DNA from: Berkiella sp963829835
Lineage (GTDB): Bacteria > Pseudomonadota > Gammaproteobacteria > Berkiellales > Berkiellaceae
DNA length: 64,000 nucleotides
Assembly (NCBI GenBank): GCA_963829835.1
Contig: CAWHKC010000002.1
Location: 168,433 to 232,432 of the forward strand
Reading direction: 5' to 3'
The notes beneath the pieces are model-generated. The model did not search any database and was not told the origin of the DNA. It saw nothing but the letters and a program-made list of their open reading frames with translations. The number at the start of each line of letters is the position of its first letter. The first letter of the stretch is position 1. Made by a program: the position numbers and the translations under genes. This document shows positions 27,864 to 36,731 of the stretch, in pieces.

Positions 27864-28493
27864 ATGCTAACTTTTTTGAATCGAGCTGATTTTGATAAAT
27901 ATTTAATTAAGGATTTCATAACAATTGAACAAGATCAAAACCTTTGCTGGTTAAACACTAAAGACGGTTTTATTACTGAAGGTGTGTCAGCTGGAATCGT
28001 TTTGGTCATATACCATCATACTGGTCTTGCAGCTTGTAGCCATTGGGGCGCAATTCCTGCTTCCGATGCACCCGCTTGGACAACAGAACAATTTGTTAAT
28101 AATCATCTTTGCGAACTCAAGGGTGAATTATTAAAGAAAGATCAAGACCTTTCTCATTTTACCGTCTATGCTATTGGCGGTCAGGATTCATCACAAAATT
28201 TAATCGATGCACTTAAAAAAGCTAAAAACAGTGGTGATTTCAATTTCAAATTAAATACGAACAATCTTCATTTGAAAGATAAAGTAAGTGATGATGAATT
28301 ATTCGATTTGATAATGCCAAAAGGTCTACCATTATTTCCTGCCTGTAAAGAAGAACCTTCACCGTATTATCTTTCAGAACAAAAAGCCCTAACGGTTCTG
28401 AGAGAATTACAAACGGTTACACCTTTTCCAAAAATTAATACAAAAAAATCAAGTAATACAAGTCATAATAGACGTGTTGCTAAAAAGAGATAG
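27864..28493 (+). CDS. Hypothetical protein, possible CheD-like fold
   Basis: A 209-residue protein with no firm family. Residues 39-65 (EGVSAGIVLVIYHHTGLAACSHWGAI) resemble the CheD chemoreceptor deamidase pattern, a glycine-rich strand followed by VAVVLYD and GLAHF-like elements. The catalytic cysteine position appears to hold Gly or Ala, while the histidine (SHWG) is present. The C-terminus is basic (KKSSNTSHNRRVAKKR). No chemotaxis genes are nearby. The CheD link is tentative. Confidence 0.5.
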   Translation: MLTFLNRADFDKYLIKDFITIEQDQNLCWLNTKDGFITEGVSAGIVLVIYHHTGLAACSHWGAIPASDAPAWTTEQFVNNHLCELKGELLKKDQDLSHFTVYAIGGQDSSQNLIDALKKAKNSGDFNFKLNTNNLHLKDKVSDDELFDLIMPKGLPLFPACKEEPSPYYLSEQKALTVLRELQTVTPFPKINTKKSSNTSHNRRVAKKR

Positions 28494-28548
28494 GAAAAAA
28501 AGCCCTCCCCTCTCCCTCTTATCTTAGAAAAGAAGGAGGTGGGTATCC

Positions 28549-28576
28549 GCACTTGGAGCCTATCGACTCCAAGTGC
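28549..28576. terminator. Perfect 10-bp hairpin between convergent genes
   Basis: GCACTTGGAG (28549-28558) and CTCCAAGTGC (28567-28576) form a perfect stem with an 8-base loop between the ends of the 27864 and 28618 genes. There is no long T run on either side, so termination is probable but not certain. Confidence 0.5.
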
Positions 28577-28617
28577 TAGATATTGTTGCGAGAGCGATAA
28601 ATGATAGCCCCTTTCAT

Positions 28618-28860
28618 TCACTTCACATCTTTCTCATCATCACAACGTTCAGTTTCAATTTTGTGCTCTTTAATCTCAATAATATGACGAGTACTGGGAT
28701 TGACCACATTTTGCAAATCCATTAAAGCCCCACCAAGGGCACCGCTTTGAGGTTTATTATTTCGATAAAATAGCCATCCTCTTTTTTCTAACCACAAACA
28801 TATTCTGTCAATAATAAAAAGAGTGACAAAAAACATAATTACTGTAAATAGGATTTTCAT
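28618..28860 (-). CDS. Small membrane protein (80 aa), unknown
   Basis: An 80-residue protein with one N-terminal membrane span (residues 2-22) followed by a basic, then a highly charged cytoplasmic-type tail rich in Glu, Lys and Asp. It follows the Yip1-like gene by 7 bases in the same direction and is probably the third gene of that operon. No family recognised. Confidence 0.6.
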   Translation of the reverse strand: MKILFTVIMFFVTLFIIDRICLWLEKRGWLFYRNNKPQSGALGGALMDLQNVVNPSTRHIIEIKEHKIETERCDDEKDVK

Positions 28861-28867
28861 ATATGAG

Positions 28868-29572
28868 CTACAAGAAAAAAACGGTTAACGTTGATGAAAT
28901 CATTTCGCCCACAATAATTGACCCAATAAAGCTCATCCACAGCTTTTTACCTTCAAGGCCTGAAGAGACTTTTAATGCGTAAAAATAGGTCATGACTTGC
29001 CAAATTGCACAAATGACTACAACCGTAATAAATACAGGGGTCATGAATGAATTTTGAATTTGAAAACCTTGTGATAATTTAAATTCCATAAAGCTTGGAT
29101 TAACTATTCGAACGATACAGAGAAACCCAACCAAAATTAAAAACGGAAACCGCGCTAAGGCAACTGTTCCAAAAAAATCGATTACTCTCATCCTTTTTTG
29201 TTGAAATATTTTCGCTGCAATAATAAACAAAATGGATAACACTAACCATGAAACCACATTTTGATAGGCAAGCAAAAAGAAGCTTAGAGGTATTTTAGGA
29301 TCTTTAACTATAGAAGAATTCAAACAATCTAATATCCCTGGAAAATACACTTTCGCAATAACCCCCAAATAGCTCATACATAAGATAACAACAAAACCTG
29401 CCATTAATGCATAAAATCCTGCTATTCGCTGAAAGGGGTTTATCAGTAGTGAAAATAGGGTATTGGCAAAAGAAGTTTGTTTATTTAGGGAGGCAGATAA
29501 TATTTTAAAGTCAGCCTCAGAAATTTTATTTTCTTTAAGCATATTCAATAAACGTTGATTTTCATTACTCAT
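28868..29572 (-). CDS. Yip1-like multispan membrane protein
   Basis: A 234-residue protein. A short charged helical N-terminus (NENQRLLNMLKENKISEADFKIL) is followed by five hydrophobic spans from about residue 50 (AGFYALMAGF, VVSWLVLSILFIIAAKI, FPFLILVGFLCIV, FITVVVICAIW and the C-terminal VGEMISSTLTVFFL). The layout with the RVIDFFGTVALARFP segment is like bacterial Yip1-domain proteins. It overlaps the DUF2089 gene by four bases, so membrane and regulator parts work together. Confidence 0.65.
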   Translation of the reverse strand: MSNENQRLLNMLKENKISEADFKILSASLNKQTSFANTLFSLLINPFQRIAGFYALMAGFVVILCMSYLGVIAKVYFPGILDCLNSSIVKDPKIPLSFFLLAYQNVVSWLVLSILFIIAAKIFQQKRMRVIDFFGTVALARFPFLILVGFLCIVRIVNPSFMEFKLSQGFQIQNSFMTPVFITVVVICAIWQVMTYFYALKVSSGLEGKKLWMSFIGSIIVGEMISSTLTVFFL

Positions 29573-29940
29573 TTGGTACTCACTGCTTGCAACATTTTGG
29601 CCGCTTCTTTAGCCGTAATTTTACCTTCTTCAAGCAGTTGCAAAATATCTGCTTTAGCGTTTTGCGTATTCATTTCAAGACTATCAATAATGTCAATTAG
29701 CGCATTGAGTCTATTGCGCAACGTTGGATAGGAGACACTTTGTTTGGCAGCCATTTCCTTAAGGCTTCCGGAACATTTAACAAAATCAAGAACAAAGGCT
29801 AAATCCTCTTCTGAAATTTTCAGTAAAGAAGGGATTTCAAATTTGCCTTCAAAAGTGGTGTTACAGCCTGCGCACTCAATTTTTGTCACCTGTAATTTGG
29901 TACTACTACAAGAAGGACACTGCGTAATGATTCTTCCCAT
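29569..29940 (-). CDS. DUF2089 family zinc-ribbon/HTH protein
   Basis: A 123-residue protein with an N-terminal zinc ribbon (CPSCSSTKL and CAGCNTTF, four cysteines), then the DUF2089 pattern EGKFEIPSLLKISEEDLAFVLDFVKCSGSLKEMA and a helix-turn-helix (QSVSYPTLRNRLNALI). A final EGKITAKEAAKMLQ helix resembles a SHOCT-like tail. ATG 29940 is preferred over an upstream in-frame TTG. Probably a DNA-binding regulator of the operon with the Yip1-like and small membrane genes. Confidence 0.8.
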   Translation of the reverse strand: MGRIITQCPSCSSTKLQVTKIECAGCNTTFEGKFEIPSLLKISEEDLAFVLDFVKCSGSLKEMAAKQSVSYPTLRNRLNALIDIIDSLEMNTQNAKADILQLLEEGKITAKEAAKMLQAVSTK

Positions 29941-29997
29941 GTTAATGCTCTTCAAATTGTCGAGTATCGCTTATCATATTGTAAAATGCCCACCTAA

Positions 29998-32022
29998 TCA
30001 TTTTTTATTCTTTAATTTAAGTTTGTCATCTAATTCTACAATAGGGGTTCTAGTGAGTTCTTGTGTACGGGAGTCTTTTAACTTCTTAGCATACAAAATC
30101 TCGCTATATGGCTCTTCTTTTTTTTCTGGTTTGCGAACAAAACATTCCCTTTCTTGTCCTATTGCTAAAACTAAATGAATGCCATCCGCTTGTACTTTCA
30201 GCTTAATATTACTATAAGCGGGGGGATCAATGAGAACCAAAAATTTATTTCCATTTTTATCTTCTTCACTACCTACCCTACTTTTCCAGTCATTGAACAC
30301 CATCTCATAACCATCACCCATGGGTATACGACCCAATGTCGCTTCCCCTAGTTTATCGCTTGAATATTCTCCTACAAGCGTTTCTATCCAGGCTATCGAT
30401 GTTGGAATCAGCGAAATCGTTGTGTGATTTATCTTTACTGATTCTTGTTGTTGCCTGACAGCAAAATTGAGCATTTCATCTGAGCGAAGTTTCACTCCAA
30501 AACTTAGCTCTAAGAATTTTTGTTTTACGGCAGATAGAAAGTCATTAGCAAAAGATCGATTGGTTAATACTGCCATCCCTATTCCTTTTTCTGGCAAAAA
30601 GTAACAATCGGATGAAAATCCCATCGTGTTGCCACCATGACCTACAATATCGAGTGCTTGTTCATTCGATAAAAACAATCCAAGACCATAAGATGATTTT
30701 TCCCCTATTCTTATCCCAGGTTTACGGCGCTCTAAAATACATTCTTCACTGATGATGCGTTTACCATGTAATAAACCCTTATTCATTTCCGTTAATAGAT
30801 ATTGAGACAGATCTTCTACTGTCGACCACACAGCACCAGCCGGCGCTAGATTATAAACAATTTTTTCAATATTCAGCCCCACCTTGCAAAGCTCACCGTT
30901 AAAATCTAACCCGTGAGGAAATGCCGCTCCCAATTGCATTGCATCTTCCATTTTGATTACCGACTTTTTCATCTGAAGTGGATCAAAAACAAAGTCTTTC
31001 ATGGCACACGCATAGGCTTGTTGTAAACTGCCATCGGGAGTATGAGCTCTAGAGGCAGCATAGCCACCCATCATTAGCATATCGTTGGAATATTGAAAAG
31101 TTTCACCAATTTTTGTGGTTGGGTGCATGTGTTTCATTTGGTCAAGCCTATCTTCAGGTTCAACCCCGCTATATTTGAAAAGACAGGCAAGGCCGCCGGC
31201 AGGCATTCCTGTGGATGCACTCACCGTATGTCGAATAGTTAATTTTTGAGTAAGCTCAAGATCCCCCAAGGTAAAGTCCTTGAGAATATCTGTAACTGGC
31301 GTTTCCCAACTGAGTTTTTTTTGATCAATCATCATCGCCATTAAATAGGAGGTGAGTGCTTTTGTTGTTGAACCAATCATAAAAGGAGTATCAACTGAAA
31401 CAGCTTCACTTAAGCCATGGTGTTTGACACCAAATCCCTTAGAAAAAACAGCTTTTCCATCTTGTCGAACAATGGCAATCGCTACTCCAGGTACTTTTAA
31501 TTTTCGCATGGCATCTAGAATAAAAGTTTCAAAGGCTTCTTTTTCAACTTCTGTCCAATCCTTAGCTTCGTGAACAACCACTTCCGTTTCTTCAAATCCA
31601 ACTGGTTTGAATGTCTCAAACATGATCTTAAATTCTGCATTGCGACGAGACATCATCGCCTTCGTACCCTCTAGTAAACACACATAAGCGCGCTCTTTAA
31701 AGGTACGAACTAACGCTATCACAAAATGAGTATCACTACTTGGGGTATCGAAGGGAACTTGAGAAATCTGTTCCCACAAACCTGTGGCAGGTGGAGATAA
31801 TATGTTAATCGGTTTTAAGTCAAAAGCCGGCTGAACAATTTTCCAAGCGCTTGTCGCTATTTCCTCTAAATTCTGATGCGCCATTGGCAACTCTAAGAAA
31901 GAAACTGTTAAGTCCTTTTCTGGCCCATTCAACTGCACATGATTTTCGAATTTTTGAATGCTCCATGAAGTTGGGGCGGTAAAGGTACTGCCACTATTTA
32001 GAGTAATGGTCTGGGATAACAT
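29998..32022 (-). CDS. Large serine hydrolase, beta-lactamase family with extra N-terminal domain
   Basis: A 674-residue protein. Residues 1-145 form a separate domain of alternating strands resembling the small alpha/beta domains found ahead of some lactamase-like proteins. The serine hydrolase domain (about 160-500) has Ser218-Thr-Thr-Lys221, Tyr311-Ser-Asn313 and His462-Gly-Gly464, as in D-alanyl aminopeptidase or esterase-type members of PF00144. A C-terminal beta domain follows. No signal peptide. AAGGAT precedes the ATG. Substrate unknown; it is not closely similar to the smaller hydrolase at 11183. Confidence 0.8.
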   Translation of the reverse strand: MLSQTITLNSGSTFTAPTSWSIQKFENHVQLNGPEKDLTVSFLELPMAHQNLEEIATSAWKIVQPAFDLKPINILSPPATGLWEQISQVPFDTPSSDTHFVIALVRTFKERAYVCLLEGTKAMMSRRNAEFKIMFETFKPVGFEETEVVVHEAKDWTEVEKEAFETFILDAMRKLKVPGVAIAIVRQDGKAVFSKGFGVKHHGLSEAVSVDTPFMIGSTTKALTSYLMAMMIDQKKLSWETPVTDILKDFTLGDLELTQKLTIRHTVSASTGMPAGGLACLFKYSGVEPEDRLDQMKHMHPTTKIGETFQYSNDMLMMGGYAASRAHTPDGSLQQAYACAMKDFVFDPLQMKKSVIKMEDAMQLGAAFPHGLDFNGELCKVGLNIEKIVYNLAPAGAVWSTVEDLSQYLLTEMNKGLLHGKRIISEECILERRKPGIRIGEKSSYGLGLFLSNEQALDIVGHGGNTMGFSSDCYFLPEKGIGMAVLTNRSFANDFLSAVKQKFLELSFGVKLRSDEMLNFAVRQQQESVKINHTTISLIPTSIAWIETLVGEYSSDKLGEATLGRIPMGDGYEMVFNDWKSRVGSEEDKNGNKFLVLIDPPAYSNIKLKVQADGIHLVLAIGQERECFVRKPEKKEEPYSEILYAKKLKDSRTQELTRTPIVELDDKLKLKNKK

Positions 32023-32257
32023 GGGCTTAATCCTTGTTGATTGACTTAATTTTTAATAATTATAACCGCAAATTTAATAATATCAATTTTATTTTTAATA
32101 TTGTTTATATTTATATAGTTAAAATTAAACAAAAAGCCAAAAAAAGTTATTTAGTTTTGCAACTTTTACCCTAGCTTTTTCCAAAAATGAATATATTAAC
32201 TTTCAATTTTAGGGATAATATTGATACTTTATACAAAAATAATTTAGAGGAACCTTG

Positions 32258-32809
32258 ATGATCAATATAGATGAAATGGAAGCTAAATTTGATCAATTAA
32301 TGCTTCTAGGGGCAGGCGATTTTGAACATTGGAATGGTTCACTTATCAATCATCTTAAAGGAACCTATGCCCTACTGAAAAGCTGGGGCACTCAGCCAGC
32401 TCTTTGTATTGCTGGGCTATACCATGCCGTCTATGGTACATCAGGGTTTGATGAAGTTATGGTTTCTGATAGTCACAGAGAAAAGATTAAGAAAATAATT
32501 GGAGAACAATCTGAAAATATTGTTTATACCTATTGTGCGTGTGATAGAGATCTTTTCTGGCCCCAGATTGGAAATGATGCCAACCCTCTATTTTTAGATC
32601 GATTTACTGGCCAGAAGTATCATTTATCTTTTCAAGAACTCAAATGGTTTTGTGAGCTTACAGTTGCTAATGAACTGGAGATTGCTAATGATAATAATGA
32701 ATTTATCAAAAAGTACGGCCCCTCTCTTAAGCCTTTATTTCTTCGAATGAAGCCTTACATTAGCAAGCAGGCGGTTAGTCATGTTGATATAATTTTTGGA
32801 GATCGATAG
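32258..32809 (+). CDS. DUF6817-like protein with HD-like histidines
   Basis: A 183-residue protein. The segment HWNGSLINHLKGTYALLKSWGTQPALCIAGLYHAVYGT (about 26-63) has the spaced histidines of an HD-like metal hydrolase and looks like DUF6817, with a second half rich in aromatic residues. ATG 32258 is taken because AGAGGAA stands just upstream, though an in-frame TTG directly precedes it. It is followed 2 bases later by a truncated transporter. Confidence 0.6.
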   Translation: MINIDEMEAKFDQLMLLGAGDFEHWNGSLINHLKGTYALLKSWGTQPALCIAGLYHAVYGTSGFDEVMVSDSHREKIKKIIGEQSENIVYTYCACDRDLFWPQIGNDANPLFLDRFTGQKYHLSFQELKWFCELTVANELEIANDNNEFIKKYGPSLKPLFLRMKPYISKQAVSHVDIIFGDR

Positions 32810-32811
32810 AA

Positions 32812-33021
32812 ATGAAACGGCCCTTCTCCAATAGTATGGTCTTAGCAACCATCATCCTAATGGATCTATTGGTAGGGATGGAATTCGATCTCTTTGTTCC
32901 AAGTTTTCCAGAACTGCAAAAGCATTTCACTCTTACTCCCTTTTGGGTTGAAGCCTTATTATCTGTTAATTTTTTGGGTTATTGTATCAGCCTCTTTTTT
33001 GTCGGGGCTTTGGCTGATTGA
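32812..33021 (+). pseudogene. Remnant of an MFS drug-efflux transporter (Bcr/CflA type)
   Basis: Only 69 residues remain of a transporter family that is normally about 400 residues long. The first two spans and the intracellular loop are well kept (MDLLVGMEFDLFVPSFPELQ, FWVEALLSVNFLGYCISLFF, GALAD) and then the frame stops at TGA exactly where the loop motif should continue with RYGRK. The rest of the gene is absent: the next 12 bases lead into yggU on the other strand. This looks like a deletion junction. Confidence 0.75.
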
Positions 33022-33032
33022 CTCTCTAAAAA

Positions 33033-33323
33033 TTAAGTATCAAAAGTACTTAACCATGATGGTTCCTGCCGCGGGTTATCAATACATATTACTTTATAGC
33101 GACTTAACTCCCCCTTGATTAATTCAACTTTTGATAATGGTGTTTTAAATTCTTTAGCAAGCCACTTTCGCAAATGTTGATTTGCTTTGTTTTCAACAGC
33201 AGGTGCTGCAATCTGAATTTTAATATGATCTTGAAATAATCCAATCACTTTATCGGCTTTTGAATTCGGTTGTACGTAAAACGATAAAACTAATTTATCA
33301 TTTTCCCGGCGAAGTGCGCTCAT
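33033..33323 (-). CDS. yggU: YggU/DUF167 family protein
   Basis: A 96-residue protein of the YggU family, with the core VQPNSKADKVIGLFQDHIKIQI and APAVENKANQHLRKWLAKEF motif and KGELSRYKVICI. Function unknown. The last 14 residues (RQEPSWLSTFDT and neighbours) do not match the usual family end and run up to the transporter remnant, so the 3' end may have been altered by the same deletion. It overlaps the isoaspartyl peptidase gene by four bases. Confidence 0.85.
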   Translation of the reverse strand: MSALRRENDKLVLSFYVQPNSKADKVIGLFQDHIKIQIAAPAVENKANQHLRKWLAKEFKTPLSKVELIKGELSRYKVICIDNPRQEPSWLSTFDT

Positions 33324-34201
33324 GCTGTGATCATTACCTTTCCATTGACATCGATATATCCATGTGGCATTACCTCGGTATTATAAGAAAAACTCATTCT
33401 TCCTTTATTATCAATCGCAATCACCCCCATTTTTCCTTTTCGCGCTTCGGCTCGTTGATGAATAACATAATCACAGGCTTTTTGCAGAGAAAAGCGTTTT
33501 AATTCCATCATCATTGAAATTGAATGTGCCACAACACCTGAGATAATATATTCCCCGATGCCAGTGCTTGAAACGGCACAAGTTTTATTATTGGCATAAC
33601 AACCGGCTCCGATAATACAGCTATCTCCCACTCTGCCAGGCAATGAAAGATTGGTGCCACCTGTTGAAGTGGCTGCGGCGATATTGCCTTTTTTATCTAA
33701 TGCGACCGCGCCAACTGTGCCATGAGATGTCTGATTGGTCTTTTTTAAGAATCTAGCACGTTGATTTTTACTAATAAAATAGGATTCTGATTTTAGAATA
33801 AGCTCTTGTGCTTTCGCAAAGGCAAGTGCCCCCTCTCCTGACAGATAAATATGATCTGTTTTCTCCATCACAGTGCGTGCAAGCACAATTGGGTTTTTGA
33901 CACGACGTATAACGGAAACCGCTCCAGCATGGAGCGTTTTGCCATCCATGATAGCAGCATCCATTTCAACTTTACCTTTGCTGTTTAAGGTTGAACCACG
34001 CCCGGCATTAAAGAGCGGATTATCTTCTAACACAATGACAGCCGCTTCAACAGCAGCAAGCGCGCTTGCTCCTCTTTTTAAGGCTTGGTACCCTTTTTTA
34101 AGCGCTTCTTCGAGACCTGCTTCTCTTTCGTTTAAATTTTCCTTCAAGAAAGGCGAATGCTTTCCCGCTCCCACATGGATGGCGATGGCAATTTTGCTCA
34201 T
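33320..34201 (-). CDS. iaaA: Isoaspartyl peptidase / plant-type L-asparaginase
   Basis: A 293-residue Ntn hydrolase. The self-cleavage site is Gly161-Thr162 in HGTVGAVALD, leaving Thr162 as nucleophile. The ATSTGGTNLSLPGRVGDS motif and the FNAGRGSTLNSKGKVEMDA segment near 64-82 bind the substrate. It removes beta-aspartyl residues from damaged peptides and may hydrolyse asparagine. AGGAAAA precedes the ATG. It shares a transcript with yggU. Confidence 0.9.
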   Translation of the reverse strand: MSKIAIAIHVGAGKHSPFLKENLNEREAGLEEALKKGYQALKRGASALAAVEAAVIVLEDNPLFNAGRGSTLNSKGKVEMDAAIMDGKTLHAGAVSVIRRVKNPIVLARTVMEKTDHIYLSGEGALAFAKAQELILKSESYFISKNQRARFLKKTNQTSHGTVGAVALDKKGNIAAATSTGGTNLSLPGRVGDSCIIGAGCYANNKTCAVSSTGIGEYIISGVVAHSISMMMELKRFSLQKACDYVIHQRAEARKGKMGVIAIDNKGRMSFSYNTEVMPHGYIDVNGKVMITA

Positions 34202-34305
34202 TCGGGTTTTCCTGTATTATTCTTTCATGTACTTCTAATTATCATAAACAAGCATTTGAATGAGATCCATTCTAAGCTAATCAACTTTTTGAAAGAGAAG
34301 ACGAC

Positions 34306-34896
34306 ATGGACAACCAAGGTAAGCGTTATGATGCCATCGCTCAGGGCTTCGCTCAAATGCGTGATGACTTCAACACCGAAAAAAAATACCTAGATGTCCT
34401 CCTCTCTCATTTACCTAAAAAATCCCATATTCTGGATATTGGTTGTGGCTCAGGCTTTCCCATTGCTTCATATTTAATCGAACAAGATTATGAAGTGACT
34501 GGCATAGATGGATCACAAGAACTGTTAAATATCGCAAAAACAAAATGTCCTAAAATGAGCGGACTCTATGGTGATGTTCGCACCATTGAATTGAATGAAA
34601 CATTTGATGCAATTGTCGAGTGGTGGTGTCTGTTTCATATCCCCAAACCAGATCATGAAAAAATGATAAACCGTTTTTCAAAATGGCTAAAGCCAGGTGG
34701 TATTTTAGAATTTACCAGTGGTGATAGTGAATATGAAGCCACTTTCAGCGATATGCTAAATCAAGAATTACATTATTATAGTCTTGCCCCTATAACTTAT
34801 GAGCAACATTTAAAGAAGTATGGGTTTGAAATTCTGTTAAAAGAAAGCGATCAAGAAACTCATTTGGTCTGGATAGCAAAAAAAGTGAATCAATAA
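34306..34896 (+). CDS. Class I SAM-dependent methyltransferase
   Basis: A 196-residue methyltransferase with SAM motif ILDIGCGSGFPIASYL at about 44-59, acidic loop VTGIDGSQELLNIAK and the post-motif LKPGGILEFTSGD. The substrate is unknown; the small size suggests a small molecule. GAAAGAGAAGACGAC precedes the ATG. A hairpin follows its stop. Confidence 0.8.
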   Translation: MDNQGKRYDAIAQGFAQMRDDFNTEKKYLDVLLSHLPKKSHILDIGCGSGFPIASYLIEQDYEVTGIDGSQELLNIAKTKCPKMSGLYGDVRTIELNETFDAIVEWWCLFHIPKPDHEKMINRFSKWLKPGGILEFTSGDSEYEATFSDMLNQELHYYSLAPITYEQHLKKYGFEILLKESDQETHLVWIAKKVNQ

Positions 34897-34900
34897 AAGA

Positions 34901-34935
34901 CTACCCAGCTTTGGCGGTAAGCCAAAGCCAGGTAG
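34901..34935. terminator. Hairpin between convergent genes
   Basis: CTACCCAGCTTTGGC (34901-34915) pairs with GCCAAAGCCAGGTAG (34921-34935) except for two central bases, with a 5-base loop. It lies between the methyltransferase end and the end of the caspase-like gene and likely serves both. Confidence 0.65.
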
Positions 34936-34951
34936 AAAGTTGAGGTCCTTA

Positions 34952-36328
34952 CTATTTGACACCCGCTTTTAGTTTTGAAGCAGCGGCTACATCGTCATTT
35001 TTTGCCTCAGCCGAAACAGCTATTGATTCAGCAGTCTTAGCAGCTCCTGACAAGGCAGGACTATTAACCAACGTTTTTTGTTCAAATAACGCAGTCTGAG
35101 GATCAAATATAGGTGCTGTTGTTGGTACAGTTGTTTGTGGTACAGCAGCCGCTGTAGCCTTGGCAGCTGTTTGATGTTGATGGGCTCTATCTTTCACATA
35201 ATTGTAAGGGTGTTTGAAAAAGTCCCATAAACTGAATGAGTGGTGTACATGTGCTGGCTTTGCTGGTGCAACAACTGGTGCAGCTACTGGTGCAACCACT
35301 GGCGTATCTACTGGCGCAGCAACTGGTGCAGCAACTGGCGCATCTACTGGAGCATCTGTTGGAGCAGTAACTGGTACAACCACTGGCGTATCTACTGGTG
35401 CAGCAACTGGTGTAGCAGCGACTGGTGCAACGACTGGCGCATCTACTGGTGCAGCAACTGGTGCAACCACTGGCGTATCTACAGGTGCAGCTACTGGCGC
35501 ATCTGCAACAACTGGTGCAAGCGCAGGAACCCCTGTGTCAGCCTCCCAAGAAATTTGAGGATCTTGATCAGTTATTCCCTGTTCCACAAGTGTCGCTGTT
35601 AAAGCAGCTTTTAAGTCTTCCAACGCTTTTGAGGCGTAGTCAAAGCACGCCGTTAACCATGCAGCAACAGAATTGGCGGCAATCCAGTTTTTAATTGCAG
35701 CTGTAAGAGCACCATTAGTACCTAAGTCAGTCGATTCTTGATTTTTTTTACAACCAGCTATCAACGTTAAAGCACCATGAGAACTTTCAGAACGCTTATT
35801 ATGCTTTTCGATGAGGGATTTTAAGTGTTTGAATGGTTCGAATTTAGGTGGCATAACCACTTTTACATTGTTTTTAAAATCATCAATGTTACCTGAAAAG
35901 CAAGAATCGGAAACCATTAACAATTTCACGCCCTGAGGAACTTTAATAAGCGAATTATGCAATTCATTACTTGAAATGAGTTTGCTTTCATCAAATCCAT
36001 TTGGTCCACTTATAACATCAAGGGGCACAATATAGTCTAATTCGCCATTTGCTGAAGGGATCTGTGTGCCATGTCCACTGTAGTAAAACAGTACGGTATC
36101 CCCAGGTTTAGAGGCGGCAATCATATTGTTTAGATTATTTAGGATAAGTTCTTTAGTTGGTAAACCGGATACCTCAACACCTAAATCTGTGGCATCAGTT
36201 AAAATGGTAGTGCTAAAACCATTTTGTTTGAGGATGTTACTAATATCTCTAACATCATAACCACAACCACCTAACTGATTTGGTGTGCCTACATAATTAG
36301 AACCAGCTAAAACAGCAATGTTTGCCAT
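34952..36328 (-). CDS. Caspase-like (metacaspase, C14) protease with Pro/Ala/Val repeat tail
   Basis: A 458-residue protein. Residues 1-200 form a caspase fold: NIAVLAGSNYVG start, catalytic His86 in FYYSGHGTQ and catalytic Cys143 in MVSDSCFSG, with the charged ANGELDYIVPLD strand between. Residues 268-356 are repeats of the type APVDTPVVAPVA. A basic-aromatic segment (HHSFSLWDFFKHPYNY) and an Ala-rich tail follow. ATG 36328 is chosen because AAGGAG stands 6 bases before it; the open frame reaches GTG 36358. No signal peptide. It could cleave Arg/Lys sites in self or host proteins; effector use is inference. Confidence 0.82.
   Translation of the reverse strand: MANIAVLAGSNYVGTPNQLGGCGYDVRDISNILKQNGFSTTILTDATDLGVEVSGLPTKELILNNLNNMIAASKPGDTVLFYYSGHGTQIPSANGELDYIVPLDVISGPNGFDESKLISSNELHNSLIKVPQGVKLLMVSDSCFSGNIDDFKNNVKVVMPPKFEPFKHLKSLIEKHNKRSESSHGALTLIAGCKKNQESTDLGTNGALTAAIKNWIAANSVAAWLTACFDYASKALEDLKAALTATLVEQGITDQDPQISWEADTGVPALAPVVADAPVAAPVDTPVVAPVAAPVDAPVVAPVAATPVAAPVDTPVVVPVTAPTDAPVDAPVAAPVAAPVDTPVVAPVAAPVVAPAKPAHVHHSFSLWDFFKHPYNYVKDRAHQHQTAAKATAAAVPQTTVPTTAPIFDPQTALFEQKTLVNSPALSGAAKTAESIAVSAEAKNDDVAAASKLKAGVK
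35261..35527. repeat. Tandem repeat DNA encoding Val/Ala/Pro units
   Basis: About 270 bases of imperfect repeats of 12-30 bases built from GGTGCAACCACTGG, GGCGTATCTACTGG and GGTGCAGCAACTGG, read as APV, DTPVV and AAPV in the protease gene. Because of the repeat, all other frames are open here too and give artefact frames. Such DNA can change length by slippage. It is not a CRISPR array: units are not separated by unique spacers. Confidence 0.85.
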
Positions 36329-36731
36329 ATCTATCTCCTTGCTATGATTTAAAAACACATATAAATCGCGCAGAGGATCTTCCTTTCAGAAACTACGATC
36401 CTTTGTTAGCTCACACAGCAAATCCCTTTACTATACCTTCAACTTATTATTTTCCAACTGCATGCCTTTAGCAGGCACATTGCTTAAAAAATCATTTGTT
36501 GGTTGGCATTTACGGCACAAAATTAGATTTGTGCCTTTGCATCATGCAGCGCGAGTATAACTGGAATAACAGGGAGTAAGACACTGTAAATAATTTCGGT
36601 ATTAAGCGTATTTAGGATGATTTTCTAACTACAGAAATGCCCCCACCGATGACTGATTTGAATAAAATTTAGCAATCCAAACTTTAACAATTATTGTGGA
36701 TAAATGATGTAGTAATTTATTATAGCCTTGA
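36329..36731. other. Spacer with no gene seen
   Basis: About 400 AT-rich bases between the start of the caspase-like gene and the end of the 140-aa gene. It must hold the promoter of the caspase-like gene. I saw no coding frame, long hairpin or repeat. Confidence 0.4.

Noticed and set aside
35261..35527. Possible CRISPR array
   Set aside because: The units are coding repeats in contiguous tandem without unique spacers, and no cas genes are near.
35214..35694. Long open frames on the plus strand opposite the caspase-like gene
   Set aside because: They are made of the complement of the APV/DTPVV repeats (Thr/Gly/Ala or Trp/Cys-rich) and have no independent support; the minus-strand gene has a ribosome site and a real domain.
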